Positions 6,276-6,386 of a stretch of DNA of 6,386 nucleotides are shown here, one piece after another (within the stretch, counting starts at the first letter, position 1; each line of letters begins with the position of its first letter). This stretch comes from Oceanospirillaceae bacterium (GTDB lineage Bacteria; Pseudomonadota; Gammaproteobacteria; Pseudomonadales; Balneatricaceae): assembly GCA_003521845.1 (NCBI GenBank), contig DPHB01000018.1:977-7362 (forward strand), given 5' to 3'. Both the position numbers and the translations under genes were made by a program. The notes under the pieces are model-generated. The model ran no database searches, was not told the DNA's origin, and worked only from the letters and a program-made list of their open reading frames with translations.

Positions 6276-6324
6276 GGGGACTGGCTCTTATTTGAGAGCG
6301 TAGCGATCAAAAGTGCCTGTCCCC
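6276..6324 (+). repeat. REP-like palindromic element, copy B1
   Basis: It starts GGGGACTGGCTCTT and ends AAAAGTGCCTGTCCCC, sharing the first 14 and last 15 bases with copy A. Its centre differs yet still pairs: TTTGA (6291-6295) with TCAAA (6307-6311), then tandem G-A oppositions, then GC/GC around a GTA triloop. It starts nine bases after the acyl-CoA dehydrogenase stop codon, so the mRNA would end in this hairpin; a 3' stabilising or terminator role is inferred. Confidence 0.75.
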
Positions 6325-6339
6325 AATACGCGTAGGACA

Positions 6340-6386
6340 GGGACAGGCACTTGCCCTTTAAAAAACAAAGGGCAAAAGCCAGTCCC
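6340..6386 (-). repeat. REP-like palindromic element, copy B2 (reaches window edge)
   Basis: The plus strand reads GGGACAGGCACTT at the left and GCCAGTCCC at the right, so it is inverted relative to B1, from which it is separated by 15 bases. The centre is a perfect 9-bp stem, TTGCCCTTT (6351-6359) with AAAGGGCAA (6367-6375), around an A-rich seven-base loop. Together B1 and B2 form a head-to-head pair. The last base or bases of the element may lie beyond the window. Confidence 0.7.

Noticed and set aside
6276..6386. Fragment of a full insertion sequence or a CRISPR array
   Set aside because: No transposase coding is present, units are inverted relative to each other and not regularly spaced, and the conserved part is the ends and not a whole repeat.

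Overview
The window looks like chromosomal DNA from a gammaproteobacterium, possibly marine. This is inferred from roughly balanced base composition, the protein flavour and short REP-like palindromes; no marker gene fixes the taxon. It contains no plasmid, phage, CRISPR or RNA gene that I can support. Most of it is ordinary metabolic and transport sequence, and I did not find a new multi-gene system.

Left half, minus strand (about 2980 down to 1): an operon for a branched-chain-amino-acid/amide (HAAT, LIV-type) ABC transporter in the order livG, livF, livH, livM. The livM end lies outside the window. Gaps are 3 and 13 bases, then a one-base TAATG overlap, so the genes are very likely co-transcribed and translationally coupled. 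No periplasmic binding protein gene is visible. A sigma70-like promoter can be read just upstream of livG. It argues that livG starts at an ATG at 2843 and not at the longer TTG-initiated form, leaving a leader of about 124 nt with a perfect 9-bp hairpin at its 5' end.

Middle, minus strand (3892-3137): a class II aldolase/adducin-head protein that keeps the zinc histidines but appears to lack the classical catalytic glutamate. Its stop codon is followed by a REP-like palindrome and then a C-rich, G-poor tract that resembles a Rho loading region, so it is probably transcribed separately from the liv operon.

Right half, plus strand: divergent from the aldolase-like gene across 212 bp are a ten-helix EamA/DMT-family transporter and, after a 97-101 bp gap, a complete acyl-CoA dehydrogenase. 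Two further REP-like palindromes, facing each other, follow the dehydrogenase and run to the window edge.

The most interesting non-coding signal is this family of three short palindromes. They share end sequences (GGGGACTGGCTCTT and AAGTGCCTGTCCC), have different but still self-complementary centres, and sit at gene 3' ends. A shared biological theme of amino-acid or organic-acid uptake plus acyl-CoA oxidation is plausible but not demonstrated by the sequence.
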